From Ilyonectria destructans (Eukaryota > Ascomycota > Sordariomycetes > Hypocreales > Nectriaceae): a stretch of 64,000 bases of DNA. The translations under genes were made by a program, and so were the position numbers. Under the pieces are notes generated by a model. That model searched no databases. It was given only the letters and a program-made list of their open reading frames with translations, and was not told the DNA's origin. Numbering within the stretch: position 1 is the stretch's first letter; every line of letters begins with the position of its first letter. The DNA lies in the NCBI GenBank assembly GCA_020740775.1, contig JAHEWK010000011.1:2046001-2110000 (forward strand), read 5' to 3'. Below are positions 35,101-46,217 of the stretch, piece after piece.

Positions 35101-37838
35101 TTGGACCGTACCAGTTCATTTCAAGACACAACCAAACAGATGGCTCTCCTCTATCCGTTTCGAGGCCCAAGTGGATGTGTTCGTTTCCCACCATCGTACC
35201 CTCATCTAGCCACTCTGCCGCCGGTTCACTTCCCATGCCTACCACAGTAACGCGGTATAACGATTTGCGATACGATGCGACGGGATGCGATGATCTGGCT
35301 TGGCTTGGCTTCCTCAGAGGAGCCACATCTCGATGGCCCGACAACCCTGGTCCCCGGGCGACCGTGGTGCTCCAACCTCCAATCCCCAATCCTCGTGGTG
35401 CATCTGGTCGGCCATCCATTCATCCATTTCCTCCATTCACCGCCAGGGCCAGACCGGCAAGGACATGCTAGGCACGGTGCGCGCTTCGTCCTCGTCTGAC
35501 GCCGATGATCAATCCGCCATCAAGGAGAAACTCGGTGGGACCCACATGGCGATCCTGTGTCTAATCGCTGGCTTTGACTGCATACGACTCCGTCCGGCCT
35601 TGATTGCGATGGTTAATTCCACATGGTTAATGCAGCCGTGCACGTCCGGCCGAGGACTCCACCGCCAGAGCATCTCCGATCCCTTTGCAGTCCATGTGCC
35701 CAAGTGCCCAGGTGCCCGGGAGCCTCCGTCCCGTCATATCGCAATATTGCCGTGTGTCATCGTGATTCGACCCGTGATGCTTCACCAAGGCCCTAAAGAT
35801 GTGGTGGGGTGTTCCCTCGCGTGCCTGCCTTGATGATCCGGACCATCCGTCCAGTCATGTGTTGGCCACAAGCTTTCTCGCAGCGGCAACTTTCGCCAGC
35901 CGCAACTCTGCTCAGTCACCTGATTTGCCGGCATCAGCTCTCACCCCGGACCTCGTTTCATCGCCGCCATCATCCCACTGGCCTCCATCGCCAACCTTGG
36001 GAAGCACCGGGTTTTTTTCTGTCTGCCGCTCAAACCCGGGAGTGGCGTTTCGATGGAGATGAGTGGGCTTCTCGCCTGGGGGGAACTGTGACCCTCCGAC
36101 AATCCGATACCGACGCCGCCACCGCCGCCGTGATCCCTCCTTTGCTGGCTTCGATGCTGGTCCATCCCAGCCGGTGGTGGTGTGAGGCAGTTGTGCAACT
36201 CTCCACCGGACCATGCCACCCTAGGACTTTTCTTCGTCTTCCGTCTTACCGCTCCCCCATGCCGGCCAGTACCTTGATAGGACCATGGCGATCCTGCAGG
36301 TCTTTGCCATGGCCATCTTCCGTCTCCAGTGAAATGCCATAGACGGCTGTCGTATAGTAGTAGAGTGACATGGGTAACGCTGTGGGTGTGGGTGTCCAGG
36401 CTGCTGCAGTGCCGTTTGACAACCTTTTTGGGTTCGTGTGTCGATCCCTGGCCCTGGTGTTGAGGAGACGGCCGTATCTGTGGTTCGCCTGCCACTCGAG
36501 TCTTTGACTGCCGAGTCTTTGACTGTCGAGTCGAGTCTTGGCCGTCGAGTCTCGAATGTGTCTGGTGCACAACATGGTGTACATCGTACAAGATAGATCT
36601 GCCAAGGCGTCGCCATGTCTGACCTATCTCAGCCACGACTCCGTTGATCTCGTGCCCACGTACAGGTTGTCCCTCCAGAGTCACGACCCATTCCAACCGT
36701 TCATAACCGTAGACTGCCCACAGCCGATGGCGGCGCACTTGGTCACACACACCACCCTTCCTCTCCCACCGCCCATCCCTTGCGGCCATAGTTACGCTTC
36801 CGCCGCCCATCACCGCCCTCTTCGAGCCAAGCTTGGCGATGACGAAACAGGTCGTCCAAAACGTTCATGCAGTCCCCGCTCCCTTGCATGTGGGCATGTG
36901 CGCGCCCATGTGGCCCGCTCCAACACGCCCAGCGCGTTGCGTCCCTCGCACTGCCCCTCCAAGTCCTCGAGATGGTGTGCTGGCATGCCCTTGTTGCGCC
37001 TGATGGCCGAGCTAGCTGTGGACGGGGCCGGGAAGCATCCCAAGCCAATTGCTGCAGGTGTGGTGGTTGCTGGGGTGCGGTGAGGGATCCGCGTGTTAGT
37101 GGACTGGTCGTCAACTGCGGTTAAGCTTGGTGCGGGGAGCGTGTGTGATAGGATGTAGATATCATGCACTTCGGAGACATGAGTCGAGACAAGTTTCGGC
37201 GGTAGACTCGGAAGGCCGTCTCGACGTGATTCGTCTAGCCTGCTGTGCGGCGCTGGGCCGTTCCTAGTGGTCAGCACGTCGCTCTTTATTACCAGTTTGG
37301 GGAGTTTTGATAACATCACCAGCAGGACTATGTATGTGCCCAAGAGTTGTAGAGACTTCGCTGGATATCGTCTCGTCTCGTCTCGTCCCCGAGGGCCTGG
37401 ATGATAGATCTTTGATGCGGTGAGACGGGGGATGATGTAAGGGCATAAGATGTCGAGGCTGACAACGACGGTAATTTAGTACCCAAATGATAGCGAGGTT
37501 GCAGTCATGTGATTAGACGTTGAATATCTATATCTTGCAGATAATCTGCGTCTAAGAATCAGCTCGGTATTCGTTCTTCTCCTATCAGCTGTGGTGTAAT
37601 ATTTGGATATCTGACCACCATCCAGTATTCCACTCTCTTTGGTCAACGGGTCACTGAAAGAAGAGCTCACCAAAGGAATCTCCACCTAGAAGCCAAGTAC
37701 TTATCCATGGTTCTTGGCTCTAAGAAGGTAGTCATCCCCTCTCTCTGCTGAAGACCGGTAAAAGTGGGTTTCAAGCCAAGACTCAGGCTTCTCGCACACC
37801 TCCTAGAACCCCTAGTTTCCAGTCAACCATAGAGACAA

Positions 37839-37853
37839 GGGGGGGGGGGGGGG
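37839..37853. repeat. Poly-G homopolymer, 15 bases
   Basis: Fifteen consecutive G on the plus strand. Homopolymers of this length are unstable and error-prone in sequencing. Confidence 0.85.
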
Positions 37854-38038
37854 TTAGTCAGAGGGGAACGTCTGGATCACTGACAACCGTACCTTGCAGG
37901 CAATTGACCCCAACATGTCACAAGGAGTTATGACGTGTTATTTTTATACCAGGAGTCCCTCGCGGCTTGTGAGGCAATGGCGCTAGCCAATGACACCCTC
38001 CAGAAGCCAACACGAGACCACGAGACAAAGAACTCCCC

Positions 38039-39623
38039 TTAGGCCGCCGCCATCTCGAAGTCAAGTCTCTGGAACTCCTTGTAGATTTCCTCCTTCCCTT
38101 TGTTCTCTAGGGCATATTCTGCCTCCTGTTGCCGAAAACTCGTCTTTTGTTTCCAAGGAGTTGAAGGAGACGTCGACAGTTTCGAAGAAGTTCGGTGTGA
38201 GCCCAAAGGCTTGCAGTCTTATGCCAGTGTCGAGGAATGAATTGTAGCTTAGAACTAGGATTTCTCTGGTAATGGGAAATTTCTACCTCGTAGTCGTGTC
38301 TCTGGTCTCGGCTTTCTATTGCTTCGCTTTCGATGATGATCGGAGGTTGGGTCGTAGGAGGGGGCTAGAGGAGCCGCCAATAAGTCAGTGGGATGGGCCA
38401 TCGAAAGTCGGGTCAGGTCGATGTATTTGGCAGTGGTACCTACTTGGTGAATCTGTCAGTGCCTGGTCTTAGTCCTCGAGATTCTTGTACACCCCTGCTT
38501 GCCAGTGTAGAAGACTTCTCTTTTGGGCTGATTCGCTAGCAGGATGGCTATGATTCGCCGCTCCTAGCATGGACCCAACCATCGACATCCTCTTCTTTCC
38601 CTCTATGCCGCTGTCGTGTGATTCTTGCATTAGGTGTCTCGGTCTAGATCCAGACGCTCGTGTCGTGCAACATGCTTATTCCCCTTGAACACTCGCTGTT
38701 TCTGTGCTCGAGTCTTACTGTTCGGGTTCGGGTGGTTAGCAGTCTGCTCTTAAGGCGGCTCAGGGTCTCGCTATTAATCAAGTACAAACTGTGGTTTGGG
38801 TTGTATGAGGCCGGTGAAGAGCGCCCATGCCTCTTGTGCTACTCTGTGGCTATTGCTTGGCTTCGTGGTTAGTGTCTGCGTCATGAGGTATGAGACGGAC
38901 TCTCTCGTACTGTTGAGATGCCTTGCAAAACTAGGAATGCGAGTCTATTCCGGGGTTGAGGCTTCCGGAAATGGCCGTTGGTGATCTAGGTGGCCAAGCC
39001 AAGCAGTGCCGCTTTCTCGAGGCTGGAACTTCGCGTCGGTGACGATGCGTCCGGGAGGGTCGATGGTCTGGTCTTCCAAGGGCTTCTTGCTGTTCATACG
39101 AATTAGATGCTGTCAGGGTGAATTTCCGTACTGTGGTGGTGTTTCTCGTCCGTGTCGGGGGCTGTCGTGAGCCTGCGCGTTCGCGGCACCCCCTCGGTGT
39201 TTAGGAGTGTCAAGGGGTTGGATCTTCGATGTATCTCTTGGCTAGAGGAAGCTGGTGGCCTACTACTCTAGATTAATGATGAAAGGTTAGCATGAGCTTC
39301 GGTTGGGGACTTGTGGGCAGAGGAGGTAGAGGCAGAGGAAACAGAAGCAGAGGAATCGGAGGTAGAGACGGCTGCGTACCGGGGTGGCGTTCACCACGAC
39401 CTGTGTTCGCCAGTCCTTTGTCGTCTGGAACAGGAAGTTAGCCCATCGAGGAACACTCGAATGCTTCTTCGTCACTTGTCAACCGATAAATCGTTCTGGC
39501 CAGCATGCGGCTCCAGCGGTTGACAAAGCCCTGGCCCAGGACCCAAAATCCACGTCCTAGGGAGTTAGTGATGTCAAAAGCAGTCTTCATGGACAGAGAC
39601 TCTCGTAGAATCATCTGTTCGTC
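38039..39623 (-). pseudogene. Decayed protein-coding gene, family not recognised
   Basis: The minus strand carries a series of protein-like segments in changing frames, in one order. They are 39623-39438 (contains GRGFWVLGQGFVNRWSRMLA, then a stop), 39470-39375 in another frame (PRWANFLFQTTKDWRTQVVV), about 39380-39268 (Ser-rich, stop), 39097-38945 (LEDQTIDPPGRIVTDAKFQP, ends at TAG), 38630-38469 (contains GIEGKKRMSMVGSMLG, ends at TAA), 38246-38136 (FLDTGIRLQAFGLTPNFFE), and 38138-38039 (YALENKGKEEIYKEFQ, natural-looking TAA). The last two join if one T is removed from a TTTT run. Several internal stops are TAA/TAG where CAA/CAG would restore reading, the direction expected of C-to-T decay. 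I cannot name the ancestral protein. An intact gene with many tiny introns is less likely because most junctions lack splice signals. Confidence 0.5.
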
Positions 39624-41718
39624 GTTTTCGAGGTTTTAGTGATTTCATCGAAGTGAGAGAAAGGGTAGATTGCTGTGTGCGGTTGGTTCTGCGCGGTGCT
39701 GTGGGCCTAGTGGTGCACAGGAGGAGCTTCGCAGGCGGTTTAGGGGAAACGTTCTGGCAAACATGTCAACACCAGCCCATATTCAGTCCCCTAGAACGTC
39801 AAATATTTTATGAAGAGGATCATTGTGTACTCTGGGATCTGTGACAATTCTTTGATTCATAGTTACGGGAGGTGGATGTATATAAATGATGTCTGGATAT
39901 CGCACATGGCAACGCGTCCTGCCAGTGCCGCAGCAAGACAGGGCATCTGATTCGAAACAAGCCTGTCTGTTTTGTCATTGGTATTAAGCTGCAGTACGTG
40001 AGTAGCAATAATACACTGAGCCCTAAAGCCCTGGGCTTTGGGTGCCTCAGTTTGCCCAGTAGTAGTCTCCTGCAGGCACACCCCCCTTGCTCTGCCAAAT
40101 TTTGCAGAGAGTGATGATTGGAACAGCTGCAGCCATACACACTTAAACCCACACTCTCTGCCTCTCTATTTTCTTCTTTTCTCCCTCCTCCACACAACAA
40201 CACCGGCAGCCTTCACTGCCTTCCCTCCCCTTTGACTTGAGCTTCTGCTCCTTCACACTTCATCATCTACCCATCTACCCTCAGAGCCTGCAGCACTCAC
40301 CTCTACAAGGTATGTTACATGTTTATTTTCTCTACTTCTCTTGTGGTTGTGGCAGCACAGCTTGATCCCAATCTGAAAGGCCGCACGCGTCGCCTGCATC
40401 CTCAGCCCCCCTCCCCACCTCGCCCAACATCCTCTTGTTACGCGTTCTACCCTCTCGTCTCCTCCTTCTCTACTTCATCTGGCATACAAGCGTGATTTGG
40501 CACTCACTTCACCCCTTTACCGAGTCATACCCCTTCAAGTTGATCGGCACCCGTGGTACTGGGCAGTGAAGGTGCTTTGCCAGAGTCACGGCAGTCGGTA
40601 TCCATCTGCTTTGCCGCGGGAGACAAGCTAGGGACTCTTTTATGAGTATTCTAGCTTCGAAGCCACTGCATCGCTCTGAATTCCGAAGGTCTCCTGTTCT
40701 CGCGTTCGCCGTCTTCTTTTGGACTTCTGGGATTCATGAACTGGGCCGTGGACCGCCTGGTGCTTTCACATCCCTACATCAATAGCCTAGTCCCCGGTCC
40801 TGGGAGAATGACGCTCGTCGACCTTGAATTTTAACCGTCAACCTTTTTCGAAGCCAGGAACTGACGTACTTCAGAATCAAAGGGCGTTTGGGCCCACCAA
40901 GCAACCGACGTCGACGTCGACCACCAAGAGCTAGTCCAGCAAGTGTGCACAGGAACATTTCGCGAATTCAGTAACCTGGCTTCAACTGTCTTCGTGAGAG
41001 CATTTCAGACCAAAGACTTTCCTCCTTGCGTATGGATCCTATCCCCATCCAATGTTGACGTGTGCTGACCATTGGTGCAGAACAGGGACACTCTAGCTTC
41101 TATCAACTCTGAACGTCGAACACAACTCGGAGGTTCAGAACACAACTCAAACATTCAGAACATCTCAACCGCCAATACAGTGGCATTTTGCTCTCCAACT
41201 TTCTGTCTCACAGTCAACTTGATTCGGAGTCGATAGGATTCTCCGACTTTGCTGATTGGGTCGCTGTGAAGTCGGGTTTCTAGGTGTATTCAAGACAACC
41301 CAAGGTATGTACCTGATTTCTTTCGCACCCCATTTGCTACCCTTCTCTTCTCCAATCGTTTTACATGCCTCGATTTTGAGCGGCTACCGCGCGAGCTTTG
41401 GTTTGAAAGCAAGTCAAAAGCCTCGGCGAAGCATCCAATGCCAACCGCGATATGTATGACAAGGCACCTGCCCCCTCGGTTGGCTGCGTTGAGCGGCTCA
41501 AACATGTGACCGGCAGTGATTCCCCTACGCAACCCCCTAAGCCCTAACTCTTACTATGCCCTCGATCATTCATCTCTTCTCCCTTCATTTCTTCCTCTCT
41601 TCGCTCATCCTTGTCCCTCCAGGGCCAATCCTGGCCATTTTACGTTCGGAATTTCATCCACGTGCCCAAGTCTCTCAACTACGATCATCCCGTGGCATCC
41701 CCAACAATACCACCCATC
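39624..41718. other. Probable long 5' leader and promoter of the 747-residue protein gene
   Basis: No coding frame is convincing. Plus-strand donor-like sites (CAAG|GTATGT near 40309 and CAAG|GTATGT near 41303) in pyrimidine-rich DNA suggest that the transcript of the downstream gene starts here and has introns in its leader. This is inference from splice-like motifs only. Confidence 0.4.
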
Positions 41719-44171
41719 ATGGAAAAGAGGAAGGAAAGGGCTAAGGCGGTAACTAACCCGATCAATAGGCCTGGCCAGATCCAGAAAAGGAAAATGCAGA
41801 GCTTCTACCAACTTCCCCAAACCCCCGCCAATCATGGTGCGTCCATCTCTCTACCGTCTCGTACTTTAGTACTAACTTTAGCCAAGGCTACAGGGTCTAT
41901 GATGCCCAAATTTCCGCACAGCGTATCTTCATTTCCGGATACCACCACAAGGTCACATCGGAAGACTCTGAACAGATCATAAAGAGGTGGCTTCGGACCA
42001 GGAACAGGTTGACGAACCGTCCGACAAGAACCCGGTACATGATGGGTGGTCACCGTCCCAATATTGGCATGTACACCGATAGCAACGTTTTAATCACGGT
42101 AAGATGAGCATCCCGTTTTGTTGCGACTGGTCAACCTCGACTAACATCCACAGCATGCCAACCACGGAGTCAGTCTCGCTCCAGAAAACCTACCCGATGA
42201 CATTCGCGGGACTTTTTTTGGTTGGATGCCTTACGGAAAGACCATCGCTGAAATGCTAGCAATTGATGGATTCAAAACTCTGGAATCGTTTGCTGCCGCC
42301 GACCCCCAAGGCTGGGCTGCAATGTCCAACTCAGTGGTTGGTCATCCGTTCAAGTTAAATGACAAGCAACTGACGTCAGGTCACAGACTATCTACGACTT
42401 TTCTGCTCAAGACTTCCATGGGCCTGCTGATGGAGACACTTTTCTGGCTCTTAATCCAGAATACTCTGTCAGCAGTATCGGGGGCGGGGCTCTAGCAGCC
42501 GGGACTTGCGAGGAGCAGGCCAAAGCTAGAATTGTGAAGATCATTACACAAATCTACAACCAATGTGGACCAACAGAACCGTTTTGGGCTATGGACGTGG
42601 CGAGAGTCACTAATAACACCAACAATATGTCCGCACATCCGATGGTTGCCATCATGCCAATCTTCTACTCGGAGAAAGCAGTCAAGCTCGTCCGGTCTCT
42701 ACCCCATGTCTTGGGCCTAGAGAGATTGATGGCACGTCTTCAGCCTTCACAGGAGCTGGCATACCGACCGTACACCCAAACAGCTCTGGACGGGCTCTTC
42801 AAACTTCGTAAGTCATTTTTTCCTGTTGGAGCACTTAAGTTTCATGCTAACACCATTCCAGTGTGTTCTCTAAACGACAGGAAGGACAAGATCCAAGTCC
42901 TCCATTTTGTCAACACCCCTCTCCTTGACAGGAGAATGGTTGCCATCATCTTGCGGTCATGCCCGAAAGTCACTATGATCGGCATCTATGACTGTCCCCT
43001 TATCCATTTTGGAGATGTCATCTGTTTGCTGGATTTGATCAACGAGATCAACATCTTTCGCGAGGCCATCAATGAATACCCGATCAGTAAATTTGATTTT
43101 TTCCCTCATTTCAACCAGGGAATGCCATACGCTCACCCCGCTGCCGACACTTATGGTATTACTTGGTCAGGGCTGACCACTGAGTTCGCCCACCGAGGTA
43201 TCTTCCGAATTCTTTTGGAAGCTTACATCAAGGCACGTTCGATGGGTATCGAGCTGCTTTTTGACGAAGACAAGGCCTTCCGGCAGTATCTTTCTCAACT
43301 CCCACTGCTTCCGCTCGCAGTGGAACGATTTCTTCATGGCCTCGAACGTCATCGTGAAGCGGAATTGCTGGATCATGGTGATGAATTCAGCGCCCGCAAC
43401 GCCATGTGGGAGGCCCAGGAGGGCATGTATGATGCTCTCAAAGCAGTTCGTCTTGGCGTTGAGAACATCTGCCACGACTGGCCGCATTGGTACGGCAATG
43501 TGATGGGAGCAGACCTTGTATTCTGTTCTTCTTGTGGCCATGAAATGGTCGAAGAATTCTTTCTCGAAGCATCACGGTCATCCCCACCTCATACCAGGCT
43601 GTGCGCCGGGTGCCTGCTACGCAAAATGATGGATGGGGAAGTGAACCATCAGAGGCAAGATGTCTTGCGCACATTGACAATTCTTTTCAAGGCCTGGAGC
43701 GGAAAGGACTTCAACATGGATGCACCGTTGCGGTATGGCCTTGACGGTCTCTTTCGGCTCCAGTCGACTACGACTGTTCGAACCCCTTCGCCACCATTGC
43801 ACGTCAACGTAAATGGGCACCCCGTCCAGCCGCAGTTCATGCACGCTTTAATACGGGACAACAAGATCCACAATGACTCCGTACAGAAACTTCCAGCCTT
43901 GGAAGCCCTGCTTCATGCCGACACTGAAGGGCTGAGAACAAGAGCCATGCACTACGCTATGGTGGTAGACGTGGAACGTGTCACAATCCAGCTTCTTGGA
44001 AACAGCTACCCAGTTCAACAAGACGGCATTCCCCCATATGGAGAGACTCGAGTAGATCGGGCCCGACCCAACCATGACGACGAGGGTCAGAGAGCACCCC
44101 GCGGGGTAAACCCTTTTGGCTTTAACACCGCTCGCCTCATCTTCCGAGCGGCATGGGCCATGGACTTCTGA
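41719..44171 (+). CDS. Unrecognised 747-residue fungal protein with CxxC pairs
   Basis: Exons 41719-41836, 41887-42098, 42154-42336, 42387-42807 and 42862-44171 give 747 residues. I do not recognise the family. The N-terminal 110 residues are very basic (MEKRKERAK; RTRNRLTNRPTRTRYMMGG). The middle has a segment with leucine-rich-repeat flavour near residue 360 (SCPKVTMIGIYDCPLI). Further on, FCSSCGHEM and, about 25 residues later, LCAGCLL give a C-x2-C...C-x2-C arrangement that could bind zinc. No signal peptide or membrane segment is visible. Start 41719 is preceded by an in-frame ATG 36 codons upstream in poorer context. Introns 1, 2 and 4 have good signals. Intron 3 (42337-42386, GTTGGT donor) is weak but is needed to bridge a frame change. 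Intron 4 is 54 nt and stop-free, so its retention would add 18 residues. Confidence 0.65.
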
Positions 44172-44830
44172 GGGCCATGTTGTCCATGGCTAGCAGCCTG
44201 CCACGCAAGTAGAATCGGCGCGAGCGACCTCTTCGAGGTTTCCATAGCCTTTTCTTACTTGGAGAGGGCAATCACGGAGACAAACTCTTTGGAGTTTGAA
44301 AGACGACACGATCCCCAGTTCAGCAACAATACTGGTAACGAGAAACAAACATCCTAGGGTTTGGTGACGCACATTACTGTAAGAGTACTAATGATTCTGG
44401 TTACGGAGGAGATTCTCGTTTAGCTGAGGGAGACAAATGGGAAACCGAAGTCGAGAAACTAAAGTCGAGAAATGGGAAAGGAATGGCAGCTGAGTTCCAT
44501 ACGCCGAATTGCTTTTGAAGTATGGGGGAAGGGATCTGATTAGTGAGAGGGAACAAGGCTGCCGTGTTTGAGTACAGGAAATTCTAGGAATCTGGGTTCA
44601 GAGAGATGAGAAAAAATTGGAGTTGAGGCTACAGTCGAAAATCAATGAGGCTTTTCATGACAGTGCTTTCTCAGTGGCATAGAGGATCCCCGTTGGTTGT
44701 GGTGGGTCAAACGCTGGGAAGTTGTCGTTATTCGGCACGTGACTTGGCGATGGATGGCCTGGCCTGGCCCAAGCAAACCTCACCACCATTAGCAGAATCT
44801 TGGCTCGAACATTGCAACACCAAAACCACC
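44172..44830. other. Spacer between the 747-residue protein gene and bL36m
   Basis: AT-richer noncoding DNA holding the 3' UTR of the upstream gene and the promoter of the bL36m gene. Apart from shadows no frame is of interest. Confidence 0.45.
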
Positions 44831-45249
44831 ATGGCGTCTCTCCTACGCACCCTTTCGCTTTCCGTGAGGGCACTGAGGCCGAGCAATGCCCTTGGGGCAT
44901 TTGCGATCCGGAGTCCTTCGTCAATGATGAGCGCAGTGCCCTCGCTCTTCGCCAACACCAGCGCCGCCGCTGCGCCGACAGCCTTGATGCAACAGACTCG
45001 AGGGATGAAGGTCCACAGCTCGGTGAAGAAGCGCTGCGAACACTGCAAGGTACTTTGACACCCAACTCAAACAATTGGCCGTCGGGGCCCTGCCCATTCG
45101 CCGGTTCCGGCTGGCACAAAGGGTTGAGCAGTGGCAGCTAACATGAGTTCGTTTCCCAGGTCGTTCGACGAAAGGCCGGCAAGCGACACAACGGATACTT
45201 GTACATCATCTGCAAGGCGAACCCTCGACACAAGCAGCGACAAAGTTAA
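44831..45249 (+). CDS. Mitochondrial large-subunit ribosomal protein bL36m
   Basis: Exons 44831-45049 and 45160-45249 give 102 residues. The first 60 or so residues are an Ala/Ser/Arg/Leu presequence. The rest is a bacterial-type L36: MKVHSSVKKRCEHCK, then RHNGYLYIICKANPRHKQRQ. The zinc ligands are Cys69, Cys72, Cys91 and His97, all present. bL36m sits near the peptidyl-transferase region of the mitochondrial large subunit. The start ATG lies in an ideal CACCATGG context. The intron of 110 nt falls between the first Cys pair and the rest of the ribbon. It is convergent with the LYR-protein gene, 225 bp away. Confidence 0.93.
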
Positions 45250-45474
45250 GCAGACGTCGGGGCCGAGGAGGCATCATGGCTGGGAATTGTACGATACGGG
45301 GAACACACAACGGCTGCGGAACGAGCGTTCATACAGCGACCAACATGTCCCGACGCATGCCTGCAGGTGGAAGACAATTGCTTGGATGGAAGAAGAGGAC
45401 TCGTTGCGTCCAGAGAATTGGAGGTTGGGGCGGTGACCCAGCAATGGGGACGCCCATCATGTACAACTATTATG

Positions 45475-45949
45475 CTACATACCATCGACATACCTCTCCA
45501 TCCCCTCCCATTCAGTCTTACCCGTCGACAGCAGATACCTGACGTGAGCCTTTCCTGCAGGGTCAGCCTTAAATAGCCCACACGCTGGCCGCCATTGGGG
45601 GCCGCTACAGCCGGCGTGCAGAGAACGTACCGAATCCGTCACGCCACGGTGCCTCTCGAACTCATCGCGGGCGTACCTGCGAGATTCTGCTTTTGTCGTA
45701 GGATCGGCAATGCGCTTGGTGCCACGTAAAATGGAGCGGTAGAGCGACAAGACCTTGGAGCGTTGTAGAAACTAGGACATCGCATCAGCGTCGTAAGTTC
45801 ATCCCTCAGTGCAATGATTGGCAGACGGAGAGTGAGGCATCAACCACCATACATACCTGGTCGAGACTCATAGCAGCATTGAGGCGGGAACCGGCTCTGC
45901 GGGTGGCATAGCCACGGCTCAATGAGAGCAGGCGGACGCTGGACACCAT
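45475..45949 (-). CDS. LYR-motif mitochondrial protein, LYRM2-like
   Basis: Exons 45949-45857, 45771-45631 and 45567-45475 give 108 residues. Residues 1-22 are an Arg/Ser-rich mitochondrial presequence. SLDQFLQRSKVLSLYRSILRG then carries the LYR-type triplet (Leu-Tyr-Arg), followed by RRYARDEFERHRGV and the C-terminal YLLSTGKTEWEGMERY. This pattern fits the LYRM2 branch. LYR proteins bind the mitochondrial acyl carrier protein and act in assembly of respiratory complexes or Fe-S transfer. The third exon is placed from the TTTAAG acceptor because the stronger CTGCAG one 13 bases on would break the frame. In-frame ATG codons upstream would add non-conserved residues. It shares a 268-bp divergent promoter with the Naa40 gene. 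Confidence 0.85.
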
Positions 45950-46217
45950 CCCACCAAGAGCTTCCTCATTGGACGGAGGGACAAGTTCATTGAAATACGG
46001 ATTTCGCGTCACGGCTTGTCTGTTGGAGGCATCAAAAGTTCGAGTCTTTGCGGCAGAGCCTCGGTTAAATGCTAGACCCGCGTTGGTGTCCGTCGCGGGA
46101 AGGAGGTGGGGCGTCCATGACGGTGTGCTGTGTGGTGTCGATCCTCAAAGCGCAGGGCGAAATGCCAAACGTCTATTTTCTCCTCCTCCAATTACAAAAT
46201 CTCACAACATTCGCACA
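45950..46217. promoter_or_regulatory. Divergent promoter, LYRM2-like / Naa40
   Basis: The two start codons are only 268 bp apart on opposite strands, so both promoters must lie here. No specific element was recognised beyond a short pyrimidine tract (TTTTCTCCTCCTCCAATT) just before the Naa40 start. Confidence 0.5.

Larger units (their letters stand above)
29430..38038. other. 8.6-kb gene-poor region
   Basis: The first few hundred bases are the leader and promoter of the PH-domain gene. The rest contains only overlapping frames on both strands with random-looking composition, none with a family motif or consistent splice signals. Simple repeats occur at about 31357-31390 (CTGG/CTGA), 32129-32147 (TAA), 36498-36550 (GAGTCTTTGACTG-like) and 37839-37853 (15 G). 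GC content is ordinary until about 37,400. It may hold long noncoding transcripts or regulatory DNA; nothing in the sequence decides this. Confidence 0.4.

Noticed and set aside
35941..36813. 290-codon minus-strand frame in the gene-poor region
   Set aside because: Composition is random (many His, Gln, Arg, Trp), overlaps other frames and simple repeats, and has no motif or splice signals.
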